A stretch of 64,000 nt of DNA. Origin: Flavobacteriaceae bacterium D16 (GTDB lineage Bacteria > Bacteroidota > Bacteroidia > Flavobacteriales > Flavobacteriaceae). Under the pieces are notes generated by a model that worked only from the letters and a program-made list of their open reading frames with translations, did not search any database and had not been told where the DNA came from. The stretch is from the NCBI GenBank assembly GCA_021295155.1, contig JAJTJC010000033.1:86652-150651 (forward strand), given 5' to 3'. This document shows positions 51,856 through 63,796 of the stretch, in pieces. The translations under genes and the position numbers were made by a program. Each line of letters begins with the position of its first letter. Within the stretch, counting starts at the first letter, position 1.

Positions 51856-53808
51856 TTATACTTTGGTTTCGAACGGTTTTAATGTACTATTTATTTCTTC
51901 TTCGATCAAGTTTTTAAAAGCTTCTAAACTTATGCTTCCATGGTCCTGACCTCCATGCCGTCTTACTGATACTGTTCCCTCTTCCTGTTCCTTGTCGCCA
52001 ACGATCAGCATATATGGGATTTTATTTAATTCGGCTTCCCGGATCTTCTTACCTACCGTCTCGTTCCTGTTATCCAGGAGCGCGCGAATTTCGTGATTTT
52101 CCAGGGAATTTAAAACTTTTTCAGCATATTTTTCATGTTTCTCGCTGACGGGCAGTACGATAGCCTGATCGGGAATCAGCCAAAGCGGAAAATTACCCCC
52201 TGTATGTTCAAGTAATAGCGCTACAAAACGCTCCATACTGCCGAATGGTGCCCGGTGGATCATCACTGGCCTGTGAAGCTCATTGTCACTTCCTTTGTAA
52301 GTGAGATCAAAGCGTTCCGGGAGGGTATAATCAACCTGTATAGTCCCTAGTTGCCAATTCCTGCCCAGTGCATCCTTGACCATGAAATCTAATTTTGGCC
52401 CATAGAAGGCTGCTTCCCCTTCTTCAATAACAAATTCGAGGTCTTTTTCCTTTGCGGCATTGATGATGGCCTGCTCGGCCTTTTCCCAATTCTCAACGGT
52501 ACCGATATATTTTTCAGGATTTTCAGGATCTCTTACGGAAACCTGTGCGGTAAAATTGTTTAAACCTAATGAAGTGAGTACATAAAGGGACAGATCAATT
52601 ACATTTTTGAACTCCTGATCCAATTGGTCATTAGTACAAAAAATATGTGCATCGTCTTGTGTAAAACCTCTTACCCTTGTAAGACCATGCAATTCACCAC
52701 TTTGCTCATAACGATATACCGTTCCGAATTCGGCAAAACGCTTGGGTAATTCCCTGTAACTATAAGGTTTGGAGTTGTATATCTCACAATGGTGCGGGCA
52801 ATTCATCGGTTTTAAAAGAAACTCCTCATCTTCTTTGGGTGTATGTATCGGCTGAAAACTGTCTTCGCCATATTTGGCATAGTGCCCGGAAGTAACATAC
52901 AGTTCTTTCTGCCCGATATGAGGTGAAATCACCATTTCATACCCGGCTTTTTTTTGAGCTTTCTTTAAAAACTGTTCCAGGCGTTCACGGAGTGCTGCAC
53001 CTTTGGGCAGCCACAAAGGCAAGCCCTGCCCAACTTTCTGGGAGAAGGTAAATAGCTCCAGTTCTTTACCCAACTTCCTGTGATCCCGTTTTTTGGCCTC
53101 TTCAATTAATTCCAGGTATTCGGTAAGTTCTTTCTGTTTAGGGAAAGATATTCCGTATACCCGTGTTAACTGCGGATTGTTTTCATTTCCACGCCAGTAA
53201 GCACCTGCTACATTCAGTATTTTGATGGCTTTAATAAATCCAGTGTTCGGGATATGGCCTCCGCGACAAAGGTCGGTGAAGGTGTCATGGTCACAAAAGG
53301 TTATGTCTCCGTCTTGCAGGTTTTCGATGAGCTCAATTTTGTATTCATTAGATTGAGACTGATAAAATGCCAGGGCATCTTTTTTCGATACCTCGCGCAT
53401 TTTGAATTCGTGCTTTCCTCTGGCTATTTCCAGTGCACGTTTCTCTATTGCCGGGAAATCTTTTTCTGATACGGTATGCTCCCCGAAGTCTACATCATAA
53501 TAGAAGCCATTATCGATTGCAGGACCAATGGTGAGTTTGATCCCCGGAAACATTTCCTCCAGCGTTTGAGCTACTACATGCGACGAAGAATGCCAGAAGG
53601 CCTTCTTACCCTCTTTATCTCTCCAGGTGTGCAAAGTCATGCTTCCATTCTCATTTAAAGGCGAAACGGTTTCCACTGTTGTGCCATTAAAATTTGCCGA
53701 AATAACATTTCGGGCAAGGCCTTCACTAATGGAACGGGCCACATCAATTGGTGTTGATCCCTTTGGAAATTCTTTTACAGTGCCGTCAGGCAGGGTAATT
53801 TCAATCAT
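51856..53808 (-). CDS. thrS: Threonyl-tRNA synthetase
   Basis: A 650-aa class II synthetase: TGS domain at residues 1-62, the editing/second additional domain with H-S-S-x-H-x-x-A-Q (H-S-S-S-H-V-V-A-Q near 74) and C-R-G-G-H, and the catalytic core with K-P-M-N-C-P-H-H. An anticodon-binding domain ends the protein. It charges tRNA-Thr and edits serine. It heads the infC-rpmI-rplT operon and has a consensus promoter. Confidence 0.97.
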   Translation of the reverse strand: MIEITLPDGTVKEFPKGSTPIDVARSISEGLARNVISANFNGTTVETVSPLNENGSMTLHTWRDKEGKKAFWHSSSHVVAQTLEEMFPGIKLTIGPAIDNGFYYDVDFGEHTVSEKDFPAIEKRALEIARGKHEFKMREVSKKDALAFYQSQSNEYKIELIENLQDGDITFCDHDTFTDLCRGGHIPNTGFIKAIKILNVAGAYWRGNENNPQLTRVYGISFPKQKELTEYLELIEEAKKRDHRKLGKELELFTFSQKVGQGLPLWLPKGAALRERLEQFLKKAQKKAGYEMVISPHIGQKELYVTSGHYAKYGEDSFQPIHTPKEDEEFLLKPMNCPHHCEIYNSKPYSYRELPKRFAEFGTVYRYEQSGELHGLTRVRGFTQDDAHIFCTNDQLDQEFKNVIDLSLYVLTSLGLNNFTAQVSVRDPENPEKYIGTVENWEKAEQAIINAAKEKDLEFVIEEGEAAFYGPKLDFMVKDALGRNWQLGTIQVDYTLPERFDLTYKGSDNELHRPVMIHRAPFGSMERFVALLLEHTGGNFPLWLIPDQAIVLPVSEKHEKYAEKVLNSLENHEIRALLDNRNETVGKKIREAELNKIPYMLIVGDKEQEEGTVSVRRHGGQDHGSISLEAFKNLIEEEINSTLKPFETKV

Positions 53809-53833
53809 GTTGTATTACATCACAAATAATGAA

Positions 53834-53864
53834 CAAAGATAGGGTCTTGGCCCCAGCAAGGCAA
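53834..53864 (-). promoter_or_regulatory. Promoter of the thrS operon
   Basis: On the minus strand TTG at 53862-53864, 20-bp spacer, then a perfect TATCTTTG at 53834-53841. The thrS ATG is at 53808. Confidence 0.75.
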
Positions 53865-53946
53865 TAAGTTGGGGCTTCAATTCTAAATAATTGAGCGGGA
53901 TTATCCGGTTATGATATTATTTCACCCCAAAGGAGGGGTAACAGGT

Positions 53947-54174
53947 TTAGTCGCTATCGTTAAAAAGGGCACGCATTAGGATTTTGATACTGTAGAAGCC
54001 CATCCCAATAGCCGCAATAGCCAGTATAAACCCCAGAACCAAAACGGGAATGAATAGTGGGTGTTCCTGATTTTTAAAAGCCTGATAGAGTGCCACAGGA
54101 GCCAGAAACATTAGTCCCACGGTATATACCAGGTTCTTAACCCCTTTCATCAACACTTGTTTATTAGTCCTCAT
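53947..54174 (-). CDS. Small two-helix membrane protein (DUF6095-like)
   Basis: A 75-aa protein with two transmembrane helices (about residues 15-35 and 40-64), a basic start R-T-N-K-Q-V-L-M-K-G-V and an acidic end. The P-V-A-L-Y-Q-A-F-K-N-Q-E-H-P turn between helices and overall size fit flavobacterial DUF6095 proteins as I remember them. It has a perfect -7 box just upstream, so it is probably transcribed alone. Role unknown. Confidence 0.7.
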   Translation of the reverse strand: MRTNKQVLMKGVKNLVYTVGLMFLAPVALYQAFKNQEHPLFIPVLVLGFILAIAAIGMGFYSIKILMRALFNDSD

Positions 54175-54193
54175 GAGTCATGGAAATAGACTG

Positions 54194-54201
54194 CAAAAGT
54201 A
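54194..54201 (-). promoter_or_regulatory. -7 promoter element of the small membrane gene
   Basis: TACTTTTG on the minus strand, 19 bp before the ATG at 54174. No TTG at the usual distance. Confidence 0.5.
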
Positions 54202-54299
54202 GAAAATAAAGGCTATTTTTATTTGATAATGTTTAGGTTAGAACTTTAAATTCAACTCCTCCTTCAATCACATACCGCTGACTAAAAGACCTCTGAGCA

Positions 54300-55427
54300 A
54301 TGAATTTTTTACTTCTTCCGGATAAATTTAAGGGTTCCCTCACCGCCCAACAGTTGATAGCGTCTATAAAAAAAGGAGTACTGAAGGCGTTACCCCAGGC
54401 CGATTTTCGTCATGTTGTGGCCTCTGATGGGGGAGACGGTTTTCTTGATGCAGTTGCCGAGTACAGGGAAACAACAACAATTTCTACAACGGTGGTTGAT
54501 CCCCTTGGAAGTGAACTGAAAACTACAATGCTTGCTAATAAATCAACAGGAGAGGCCTTTATTGAAATGGCTAAAGCATCTGGACTGGTATTACTGAACC
54601 CAAAAGAACAAAGCGCTATGGTTACTTCTACCAGGGGTACTGGGATGCAAATCAGAAACGCGATACAACAAGGGTTAAACAAGATTTATATTGGTCTGGG
54701 AGGCAGTGCCACCAATGATGCCGGTATGGGCATAGCTTTTGAATTGGGCTATCGATTTTTTGACGAGTACGGAAATTCCTTGGATCCAATCGGGGCGAAT
54801 CTGGTACGTGTACATTCCATTAATGCAGAAGAAGTACTGCCAGAACTACGTCAAACGGAGATCTACGCGGTTAATGATGTGAATAATCCACTTTTTGGTC
54901 TCCAGGGGGCTGCCCAGGTTTATGCGGAACAGAAAGGAGCCAATCAAGAAGAGATCAGGATTCTTGACCGGGGATTGCAAAATCTGGATCTCCGCGTAAA
55001 ACAACAATTCGGACTGGATAATGCCAGCATTCCGGGGGCAGGTGCTGCTGGAGGAACGGCTTATGGGTTAAAGTGTTTTTTGAACGCTGAATTTATAAGT
55101 GGTACGACTTTCTTGCTGGATTTGGCGAAAATACCAGAGCTGATGCGTACCAGAAAATTCAACTATATCATTACTGGAGAAGGGAAAATTGATTCCCAGA
55201 CCTTAAGCGGAAAGTGGATTAATGGTGTAATGGAACTGGGACGTGCATTTCAAATCCCGGTTGTGGCGGTGTGCGGTAAGTTGGAGGTTGCACCGGAACA
55301 ATTGAAACAAGCAGGATTACATGAAATAATAGCAGTTGGGGATAAGGAGAAGCCCCTTGAATATAATATGACTCATGCTGCAGAATTGGTGGAAAATGCT
55401 GTTTATCATTTTTTTCAGAATAAATAG
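54300..55427 (+). CDS. glxK: Glycerate kinase
   Basis: A 375-aa kinase of the GarK/GlxK type that phosphorylates glycerate. It has the start P-D-K-F-K-G-S-L, the A-S-D-G-G-D-G near 41-47, I-G-L-G-G-S-A-T-N-D-A-G near 130-141, and G-A-G-A-A-G-G-T-A-Y. The C-terminal G-E-G-K-I-D-S-Q-T motif is the ATP-site loop. Transcribed alone; no operon partner in glyoxylate metabolism is next to it. Confidence 0.93.
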   Translation: MNFLLLPDKFKGSLTAQQLIASIKKGVLKALPQADFRHVVASDGGDGFLDAVAEYRETTTISTTVVDPLGSELKTTMLANKSTGEAFIEMAKASGLVLLNPKEQSAMVTSTRGTGMQIRNAIQQGLNKIYIGLGGSATNDAGMGIAFELGYRFFDEYGNSLDPIGANLVRVHSINAEEVLPELRQTEIYAVNDVNNPLFGLQGAAQVYAEQKGANQEEIRILDRGLQNLDLRVKQQFGLDNASIPGAGAAGGTAYGLKCFLNAEFISGTTFLLDLAKIPELMRTRKFNYIITGEGKIDSQTLSGKWINGVMELGRAFQIPVVAVCGKLEVAPEQLKQAGLHEIIAVGDKEKPLEYNMTHAAELVENAVYHFFQNK

Positions 55428-55448
55428 GTGGAAAAAGCGGGGTTGGAG

Positions 55449-56345
55449 TTATTGGATGACTAGTGTTTCTTTGAATTCCTGCACAATAGCAAAATAACCC
55501 AATGGAAAAACATCGGGCTGGTTGGTGTTGTCTGTAACGTTTATATTATCCAGGTCGGTAATGTCAATTACATTACCGCGAATAGTAGCCCTGGGGGTTT
55601 CAAAAAAGCCAACGCTCTGTTGGGTTTGTTCCAGGATCAGGTCCATGTAGTTAAAAAACTGCTGATCTGACCCCATAATACTGATTTCAAGTTCTGTTCC
55701 GGGTTCAAATTCCTGATCGTAGAAATAGGAGAATTGGAATTGCTGACCCTGGTAAAACTCATCTTCACTGGTCAGAAACTCGTCGAAGCCAAAATCAAAT
55801 AAATAGAAATCAACCCTGTCCGGGTTATCGGTAAAGGTAACCAACACTTCAGTTTCATCACCGTCAAATAGGGTGCCAGTGCCCTGTTCCAGATTGTCTA
55901 TAGGAACGCCAGGCACATAGAAAGTCTGGGCAATGTATTGGCGGCCTTTATGTCGGATAATTAAATTGAACCTCAGGTTCTCGCGTAGTAAAACAGATGT
56001 GGGAATTCTTTGGTCAGAATCGAAATTCGGGTCTGGCTCATAAATACCACTGCCTGGTTCAACCTCTGCCAAACTTGATGAACCTGTAAAGACGACAACG
56101 CCATCTTCGATTTGCTCGTAAATGATAATGATATTTTCCAGTGAGGCCGCGGGAATTTCCTCAAAAAAACCAGTGGATTCAGAAACTTTAATGGATACCG
56201 GAATATAGGTTTTAGTTGTATCTACACGGATCAAACCGTCTACTATCAGTCGGCTATCCCCCGTAGGCAGATCAACTTCTATTACGTCTTCACAGCTGGT
56301 CATCATGCCAGCGTATACCATAAAGAAAATGAACAAATTCCTCAT
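55449..56345 (-). CDS. DUF4249 family lipoprotein
   Basis: A 298-aa exported protein; the lipobox is M-T-S-C near residue 18. The domain begins with the C-E-D-V-I-E-V-D-L motif seen in DUF4249, followed by L-I-V-D-G-L-I beta strands. DUF4249 proteins are nearly always coded next to a TonB-dependent receptor with a carboxypeptidase-like N-domain, as here. They may act as the surface partner in uptake, but this is inferred. The ATG lies directly next to the receptor stop. Confidence 0.85.
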   Translation of the reverse strand: MRNLFIFFMVYAGMMTSCEDVIEVDLPTGDSRLIVDGLIRVDTTKTYIPVSIKVSESTGFFEEIPAASLENIIIIYEQIEDGVVVFTGSSSLAEVEPGSGIYEPDPNFDSDQRIPTSVLLRENLRFNLIIRHKGRQYIAQTFYVPGVPIDNLEQGTGTLFDGDETEVLVTFTDNPDRVDFYLFDFGFDEFLTSEDEFYQGQQFQFSYFYDQEFEPGTELEISIMGSDQQFFNYMDLILEQTQQSVGFFETPRATIRGNVIDITDLDNINVTDNTNQPDVFPLGYFAIVQEFKETLVIQ

Positions 56346-58748
56346 CTAGAATTTAAAATTATAGGTTAAAGCGGGTACAATTCCAAAAATAGAGGTTCTC
56401 ACAGCCTCATTTACTCCTGTGTCCTGGTTCCTTCTAAAATTTATGGAAGCAGCGTTTCTCCTGTTATAAACATTATAAATACTAAAAACCCATTCGCCCT
56501 GTAACTTCCTTTGTTTGTTCTTTTTTGGAGTAAGTGTGGCAGAGAGGTCCAGGCGATGATAATCGGGCAACCTTTCCTGATTCCTTAATCCATAATAAGG
56601 AATGGTAATCCCTTGAAATTCAAACTGTCCAATGGGATAATTTGTGGGTTGTCCTGTCTGGTAGGTGAAATTGGCATTAAAACGCCATTTCTGATTTAGT
56701 TCAAAATTACCGAACAGGGTAATATCATGGGTTTTGTCAAATGGGGTGTTGTACCATTGCCCGCGGTTAATCCCGGTTTCCTGGTTAGTTCTTCCGTTAT
56801 CTGAAGTGGGCTCCCGACCAGGTGTTCGCTGTTCAGACCGTGATAGTGTATAGGAAAGCCAGCCGTTAAAACGGCCTGTGTTCTTACGGAAAAGGATTTC
56901 CCATCCGTAGGCTCGTGCTTCCCCGTTCAGGATTACTTGCTCAATGGCATTGTTGGCGATTAGGTTAGCACCATCTATATAATCAATACGATTCTGGATG
57001 TCTTTGTAATATACTTCGGTTTCCAGGGTATAATCTCCACCCTTAATATTCTTGAAATAACCTAATGCATATTGGTCCAACAACTGTGGCTCTACAAAGG
57101 GCCCGCTGGGTGTCCAGACATCCAGTGGAGTAGGGGAACTGGTATTGGATAGCAGATGCAGGTATTGGGCAATTCGGGTATAGCTTCCCTTAACTGAATT
57201 ATCCTGATCAAAGGAATACGAAAAAGCAAACCGGGGTTCCAGATTAAAGAAATTGGCGAGATTGGCACCTCTTCCGGGATTTATCACATCAATGGGCTCT
57301 GCTTCCCGGTAGGTTAGAGTGAAGGGATCAAATATAACTGGATTGTTATTCAGATAAACATTGAGTTCGTCCTGACCCAGGCGAAGAAAATGGCTAATTC
57401 GCAAACCATACTGAAGGCTGAGTTTATCAGACAGATTGTGTTCAATATCTACATAAGCGGCAAATTCATTTGCGTATTTTTCGATCAACTGCTCTTCCAG
57501 AATTCCCGAATCCGGACTATTGGGAACAATTTTCCCGGGATTGAAACGATAATAAATATTATTTAGCCCATAATTAATCTGTAGGTTTTCACTCAGATAG
57601 TGTTTGAGGTCGTATTTAATATTGAAATTCTGTATTCCCGAATCCCATTCAAAACCTACAAAATCCAGTTCCAGGCCGTAAAAGTAATCGGAATAGATCA
57701 GTGAAAGATTAGAGAATAATCTGCTTGAAAATAGATGATTCCAGCGGAAATTGAGTACGGCATTTCCGTATACATTCACAAAATTATCACTTATACTGAA
57801 TAAATCCCGTCCAAAGTATCCAGACAAGTAAATATTATTACGCTCATTGATCCTGTAGTTAAGTTTGGTGTTCAGATCATAGAAATAAGCTTTATTATCT
57901 ATGTCGATCAGCGGCAGGAATAAATGCGCATAAGAAGCTCTTCCTCCAACAAGGAAAGCGGCTCGATTTTTAACAATAGGACCCTGAGCCAATAATCTGC
58001 TGGCAACAGCCCCAATCCCACCGTTAACCTGAAATTCTTTGCTATTTCCTTCTTTTTGAAAGATTTCAAGTACAGAAGAAACCCGACCTCCATAACGTGA
58101 AGGGATACCGCCTTTAAAGAGTTTTACATCCTTGATTGCATCCGGATTGAAAACTGAGAAAAAACCGAATAGGTGGGATGAGTTGAATATGGTAGCCTCA
58201 TCCAGTAAGATCAGGTTCTGGTCTGCAGCGCCTCCCCTTACATTGAAACCTGAAGAACTTTCACCTGCATTGGTAACTCCCGGCAGTAGTAAAATGGATT
58301 TAACCACATCTGCTTCACCCAGGACCACGGGAATCTGCTTGATTGTCTGGGCAGCAAGCGCATTTACACTCATCTGTGGCTTGCGAATATTCAGCTTCTC
58401 TACGTCTTCTGTAAGTGTTACTTCCTCAAGTACTTCGGCTTGTTCTTCCAGCTGAAAATTGATCTTTAGATCCTTATCCAGGGTAATGGTTTGCCTGATA
58501 TCTTTGAAACCCAGGTAGGAAATTTGGATTTCGTAGTTCCCTTTTGGCAAGGTCAGGGAATAGAAGCCATATTCATTGGTGGTTACCCCGGTCCGTAATT
58601 CAGGGACCACAAGAGAAACCCCAATCAAGGTTTCATTACTTGCAGCTTCAGAGATCGTACCACTTATGGTGAATTTTTGTTGTGCAGAAAGGTTGGCAAG
58701 GGAGCATATTAATAGTATCAGCAAGAAGTGCCTTATCCTTTGATCCAT
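56346..58748 (-). CDS. TonB-dependent receptor with carboxypeptidase-like N-terminal domain
   Basis: An 800-aa outer-membrane receptor. Signal peptide ends L-S-A-Q near residue 23. Residues 25-110 form a CarboxypepD_reg-like domain (G-T-I-S-E-A-A-S-N-E-T-L-I-G-V-S), then the plug (N-V-R-G-G-A-A-D-Q-N-L-I-L-L-D near 165-180) and a 22-strand barrel ending V-P-A-L-T-Y-N-F-K-F. The substrate is unknown. No SusD gene is present; the DUF4249 partner follows with zero spacing. ATG 58748 is preferred to 58766. Confidence 0.9.
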   Translation of the reverse strand: MDQRIRHFLLILLICSLANLSAQQKFTISGTISEAASNETLIGVSLVVPELRTGVTTNEYGFYSLTLPKGNYEIQISYLGFKDIRQTITLDKDLKINFQLEEQAEVLEEVTLTEDVEKLNIRKPQMSVNALAAQTIKQIPVVLGEADVVKSILLLPGVTNAGESSSGFNVRGGAADQNLILLDEATIFNSSHLFGFFSVFNPDAIKDVKLFKGGIPSRYGGRVSSVLEIFQKEGNSKEFQVNGGIGAVASRLLAQGPIVKNRAAFLVGGRASYAHLFLPLIDIDNKAYFYDLNTKLNYRINERNNIYLSGYFGRDLFSISDNFVNVYGNAVLNFRWNHLFSSRLFSNLSLIYSDYFYGLELDFVGFEWDSGIQNFNIKYDLKHYLSENLQINYGLNNIYYRFNPGKIVPNSPDSGILEEQLIEKYANEFAAYVDIEHNLSDKLSLQYGLRISHFLRLGQDELNVYLNNNPVIFDPFTLTYREAEPIDVINPGRGANLANFFNLEPRFAFSYSFDQDNSVKGSYTRIAQYLHLLSNTSSPTPLDVWTPSGPFVEPQLLDQYALGYFKNIKGGDYTLETEVYYKDIQNRIDYIDGANLIANNAIEQVILNGEARAYGWEILFRKNTGRFNGWLSYTLSRSEQRTPGREPTSDNGRTNQETGINRGQWYNTPFDKTHDITLFGNFELNQKWRFNANFTYQTGQPTNYPIGQFEFQGITIPYYGLRNQERLPDYHRLDLSATLTPKKNKQRKLQGEWVFSIYNVYNRRNAASINFRRNQDTGVNEAVRTSIFGIVPALTYNFKF

Positions 58749-58763
58749 TCCTTTGGTTTTAAC

Positions 58764-58771
58764 CAAAACTA
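58764..58771 (-). promoter_or_regulatory. -7 promoter element of the TonB receptor
   Basis: TAGTTTTG on the minus strand, a perfect TAnnTTTG, 15 bp before the ATG at 58748. Confidence 0.5.
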
Positions 58772-58847
58772 TATATTATCCTAAAAGCCATTCGGCAATT
58801 AACATGAATTTAAATCATCAATCTGTTTGCCTCCCAGAGTTAATGAT

Positions 58848-61082
<2,235 letters not shown>

Positions 61083-61091
61083 TTAGCGGAG

Positions 61092-61099
61092 CAAATATA
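61092..61099 (-). promoter_or_regulatory. -7 promoter element of icd
   Basis: TATATTTG on the minus strand, a perfect TAnnTTTG, 25 bp before the ATG at 61067. Confidence 0.55.
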
Positions 61100-61174
61100 C
61101 AATTTTAAGCGTCCGGGTAGCAGTATAAAGACGAGATACTTAAGAATAATGGAAAGAAGTAATGGCACGGTAAA

Positions 61175-61581
61175 AAGACAAAAGCCATATCATTGTACGG
61201 GTACATTGATATGGCTTTCTAGAACTAGCTCGCAAATTTGTGTTGTACCGAAGTACTCCACCGCAACCATTGATCGCATTTGCTGGCTAGATCAACGTTT
61301 GAAACATCTTTTGTCCTTAATTGTTAAACCAAGCAACTTAGAATGCCTCTTTTTGTCATTTTAACGTAGTCTGCTCTGTTCCTTGCCGAAGCAAATCACT
61401 TTACATGACACGCCCACGAATCAAACCTGGAACTACAGCTCCTGGCTCAATCGCTCGCTTTATTCCTCCAGTCCAGGGACAAGTCCCTTTACCTTTGTGC
61501 AAAAACTAAACAACAATACAAAGAACGTCAACTTTATAATGGTTTTTCCGAGCCACCCTGGACAGGTATTTCTTTCAAACC
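61175..61581 (-). ncRNA. Candidate structured RNA transcription unit
   Basis: A region of about 400 nt without a convincing ORF, bounded by a -33/-7 promoter (61588-61618) and a hairpin plus U-rich tract (61181-61218). Several local hairpins are predicted on the minus strand: two capped by UUCG tetraloops (61245-61256 and 61383-61394), a GGGAC/GTCCC stem (61476-61487), an 8-bp stem around 61426-61445, and a 7-bp closing pair between 61549-61555 and 61577-61583. I cannot match it to tmRNA, RNase P RNA or 6S RNA. It could also be the remnant of a decayed gene. Confidence 0.35.
61181..61218 (-). terminator. Long hairpin terminator
   Basis: A 12-bp stem (61181-61192 with 61207-61218) with an inner GTAC/GTAC extension. 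On the minus strand it is followed by a TTTTGTCTTTTT tract. Confidence 0.75.
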
Positions 61582-61587
61582 ATGTAA

Positions 61588-61618
61588 CGAATATAGCTTA
61601 TTCATCTCCTTTTTGCAA
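61588..61618 (-). promoter_or_regulatory. Promoter of the candidate RNA
   Basis: On the minus strand TTG at 61616-61618, 20-bp spacer, TATATTCG at 61588-61595. The spacing equals that of the thrS and transketolase promoters in this window. Confidence 0.6.
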
Positions 61619-61744
61619 GAATTCTAAGGGAGTAAAAATCAACAACTTATAAACCGAACTTATCAACAATTGTTCATAATTGACATGCTTTGTAAAGCGG
61701 ATTAATTCACCATTACGACTTGGTAGAGAAACTCATTTTAAATA

Positions 61745-61772
61745 AAATCCGCACCTATTGAGGTGCGGATTT
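61745..61772 (-). terminator. Intrinsic terminator after the CarboxypepD_reg-like gene
   Basis: Perfect 12-bp stem (AAATCCGCACCT with AGGTGCGGATTT) around ATTG, followed by a U-rich tract on the minus strand, about 26 bp after the stop at 61798. Confidence 0.85.
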
Positions 61773-61797
61773 AATGAATTCAGTCTAAGTATAATTA

Positions 61798-63126
61798 TCA
61801 GGGCGTAGCACTGCCATCTGATTTTACCCGCTTCAATTGCCTTTGGATCTTACGGATCGCACTTTCAATCGATTTTTCGGGTTCAATAATGTTATATTCC
61901 CCCCAGAAGTCCGGATCAGAAAAACCAATGGCCTCATCTGCCAGAATAATTGAGGTTTTTAAGCGCTCTCTTGATTTGGGTATATCACCCAACTCATTTT
62001 GCTCCCAATCCGTTACGGCCATTTCACAAGTCATACTGTAAACGGAATTGAAAAGCTTTTTATCCCAATTGATCTTAAATTCCAGCAGGGCGTTGCTGTA
62101 TCCGTAATACCACAACCCATCTTTCTCCCGATAGTCTACCCGATAGGCCACTTCGGTAGGATATACTTTTGCATTTCTGGGTTTCCTTCGCACAAACATG
62201 CGACTGGCGATATTGCGATTGGTGATATTCAGGGAAAATACCGCACTGGTCAATACTTTTTTGTTAGCATCAATAAAGAGTTTGCCTTCATACATAGGCT
62301 CCAATATATTGTCACGTTGCTTGAATTCAATTACATAGATCAACCGATTGTTTATAGTTGTAGAACGACTGTAAGTGAATTTATAATCCTCAAGGCTCTC
62401 CGGGGTAAAAATGAAATCGGGATATTTCATCACGTCCACAAAGAGGGCATTAAAAGGACCGCCTTGTAGTTTTAGGGCTACAGTGTCCAGCTTGCTGTAA
62501 TCTGTATTTTTACGCGCCTTGTAGAGTTTAACCGCATCATTTCTGGAAGAAGTGTAAGGCGATTTATAGATATTGACCACCGCCTCTGACAGCGATACAT
62601 TTCTCCTTCTTTTTTTTATGGTTTCCCGATAAAAGGCCGTCATCAATGCTGGGTCGTTATAATAGTTTTCGCCTCTCCTTCTAAGGGTTTCCTGAACCAA
62701 TGCAAGGGCATTTTTAGGAACACTTATATTTACCTCAGATAGCTCCGTAATTGAGACGTTAAGGCCTATTTTGTTGTTATCCCCGCTAAGTTGGGACAAC
62801 GGGATGGACTTATTCTGATAACCAAGAAAAGAAACAATCACATTGCCTTCCTCAATTGATTTAGGTACTTTTAATAAGAATGAACCTTCGGTATTAGTAA
62901 CTGTACTGATATTGCTGCCTTCCAGGACCAAGGAGGCAAAAACCAAAGGGTTTCTACTTTTACTATCGATTACCTCGCCCCGGTACTGTTTATAACTCGT
63001 TTGGTCCTGGATGGAGTTGTCCTGGAAAAAGGCATGGGCTACTCCTATATTTAGAACCAGGCTGAATATTACACTCAGACAGGCCAGAATAAATGGTTTT
63101 TGATAAGTTTTTATTGAAAATCTCAT
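61798..63126 (-). CDS. Exported protein with carboxypeptidase-like regulatory domain
   Basis: A 442-aa protein with a hydrophobic signal (about residues 10-32). Residues about 45-130 form a CarboxypepD_reg-like beta-sandwich (Y-R-G-E-V-I-D-S-K-S-R-N-P-L-V-F-A-S-L). The rest is an unrecognised mixed domain with Y-R-E-T-I-K-K-R-R-R and several amphipathic strands, similar in layout to DUF5686-type proteins but too short for the full barrel. Envelope location is likely. Function unknown. Confidence 0.75.
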   Translation of the reverse strand: MRFSIKTYQKPFILACLSVIFSLVLNIGVAHAFFQDNSIQDQTSYKQYRGEVIDSKSRNPLVFASLVLEGSNISTVTNTEGSFLLKVPKSIEEGNVIVSFLGYQNKSIPLSQLSGDNNKIGLNVSITELSEVNISVPKNALALVQETLRRRGENYYNDPALMTAFYRETIKKRRRNVSLSEAVVNIYKSPYTSSRNDAVKLYKARKNTDYSKLDTVALKLQGGPFNALFVDVMKYPDFIFTPESLEDYKFTYSRSTTINNRLIYVIEFKQRDNILEPMYEGKLFIDANKKVLTSAVFSLNITNRNIASRMFVRRKPRNAKVYPTEVAYRVDYREKDGLWYYGYSNALLEFKINWDKKLFNSVYSMTCEMAVTDWEQNELGDIPKSRERLKTSIILADEAIGFSDPDFWGEYNIIEPEKSIESAIRKIQRQLKRVKSDGSATP

Positions 63127-63199
63127 AACATTATTTTTTACAAATTTAAGGCAAAATTAAACCTCTTAGATAAGGTTAGTAATGATTTTAGTCATGATA

Positions 63200-63796
63200 T
63201 TATTGCTTTTTCTGATTGCCTGTAAATACATTGACTCCCTCAGGAAATGGGTTGCCTGACTGACGCCTGTAAGACACAATCTGGCCACAGTGCCACAAGG
63301 CATCTGCAATAGGTCCGTTGATTTGGTTCCAAAAGGGGAATTTTGTTGTTCCCTCCGAATTCTTGAATACAAGCGGATGATCTTCCAGGCTATCAGATTT
63401 AAGAAAGACCACACTGGCTTGCTCCAGGTTATGTAAGGTTTGACTTCTTTTTTCCTGTAAGGATAATGCTTCCTGGTTTGCTTGTGATCGATCATTTGGG
63501 CGTTGCATAGCACTATTCAAAATAACTTTGGATAGTCCCAGGATATGGTCAAGCGTCTCGTCTACAGATCTACTATCCTTGCCCGGCCGGTAGGCAAGAT
63601 CTTTCTCCCTTAGTTTTTCAGTAGCCCAATAATATCTGAATCCAAGTCCATCTATCATTCGAGAAACAACTGATCCCGGTGTATAGGCTTCCGGATAATC
63701 GGGGATTTCGGCATAGGGTAGTTCTTGTTTATGCGTATCCTGCGCATTCATGACATATAAGGTTAAAACGCAAACCATGGTAGGCAAGTACTTCAT
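63200..63796 (-). CDS. Exported DinB-like protein
   Basis: A 198-aa protein with signal peptide ending M-N-A-Q near residue 19. The rest has the four-helix DinB/YfiT pattern: G-L-G-F-R-Y-Y-W-A-T-E near 50, V-D-E-T-L-D-H-I-L-G-L near 78 with the first metal His, and D-A-L-W-H-C-G-Q-I-V-S-Y-R-R near 165 with the second. Cytosolic relatives are thiol-dependent S-transferases; the exported version is less common. It lies about 70 bp upstream of the CarboxypepD_reg-like gene on the same strand. Confidence 0.78.
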   Translation of the reverse strand: MKYLPTMVCVLTLYVMNAQDTHKQELPYAEIPDYPEAYTPGSVVSRMIDGLGFRYYWATEKLREKDLAYRPGKDSRSVDETLDHILGLSKVILNSAMQRPNDRSQANQEALSLQEKRSQTLHNLEQASVVFLKSDSLEDHPLVFKNSEGTTKFPFWNQINGPIADALWHCGQIVSYRRQSGNPFPEGVNVFTGNQKKQ

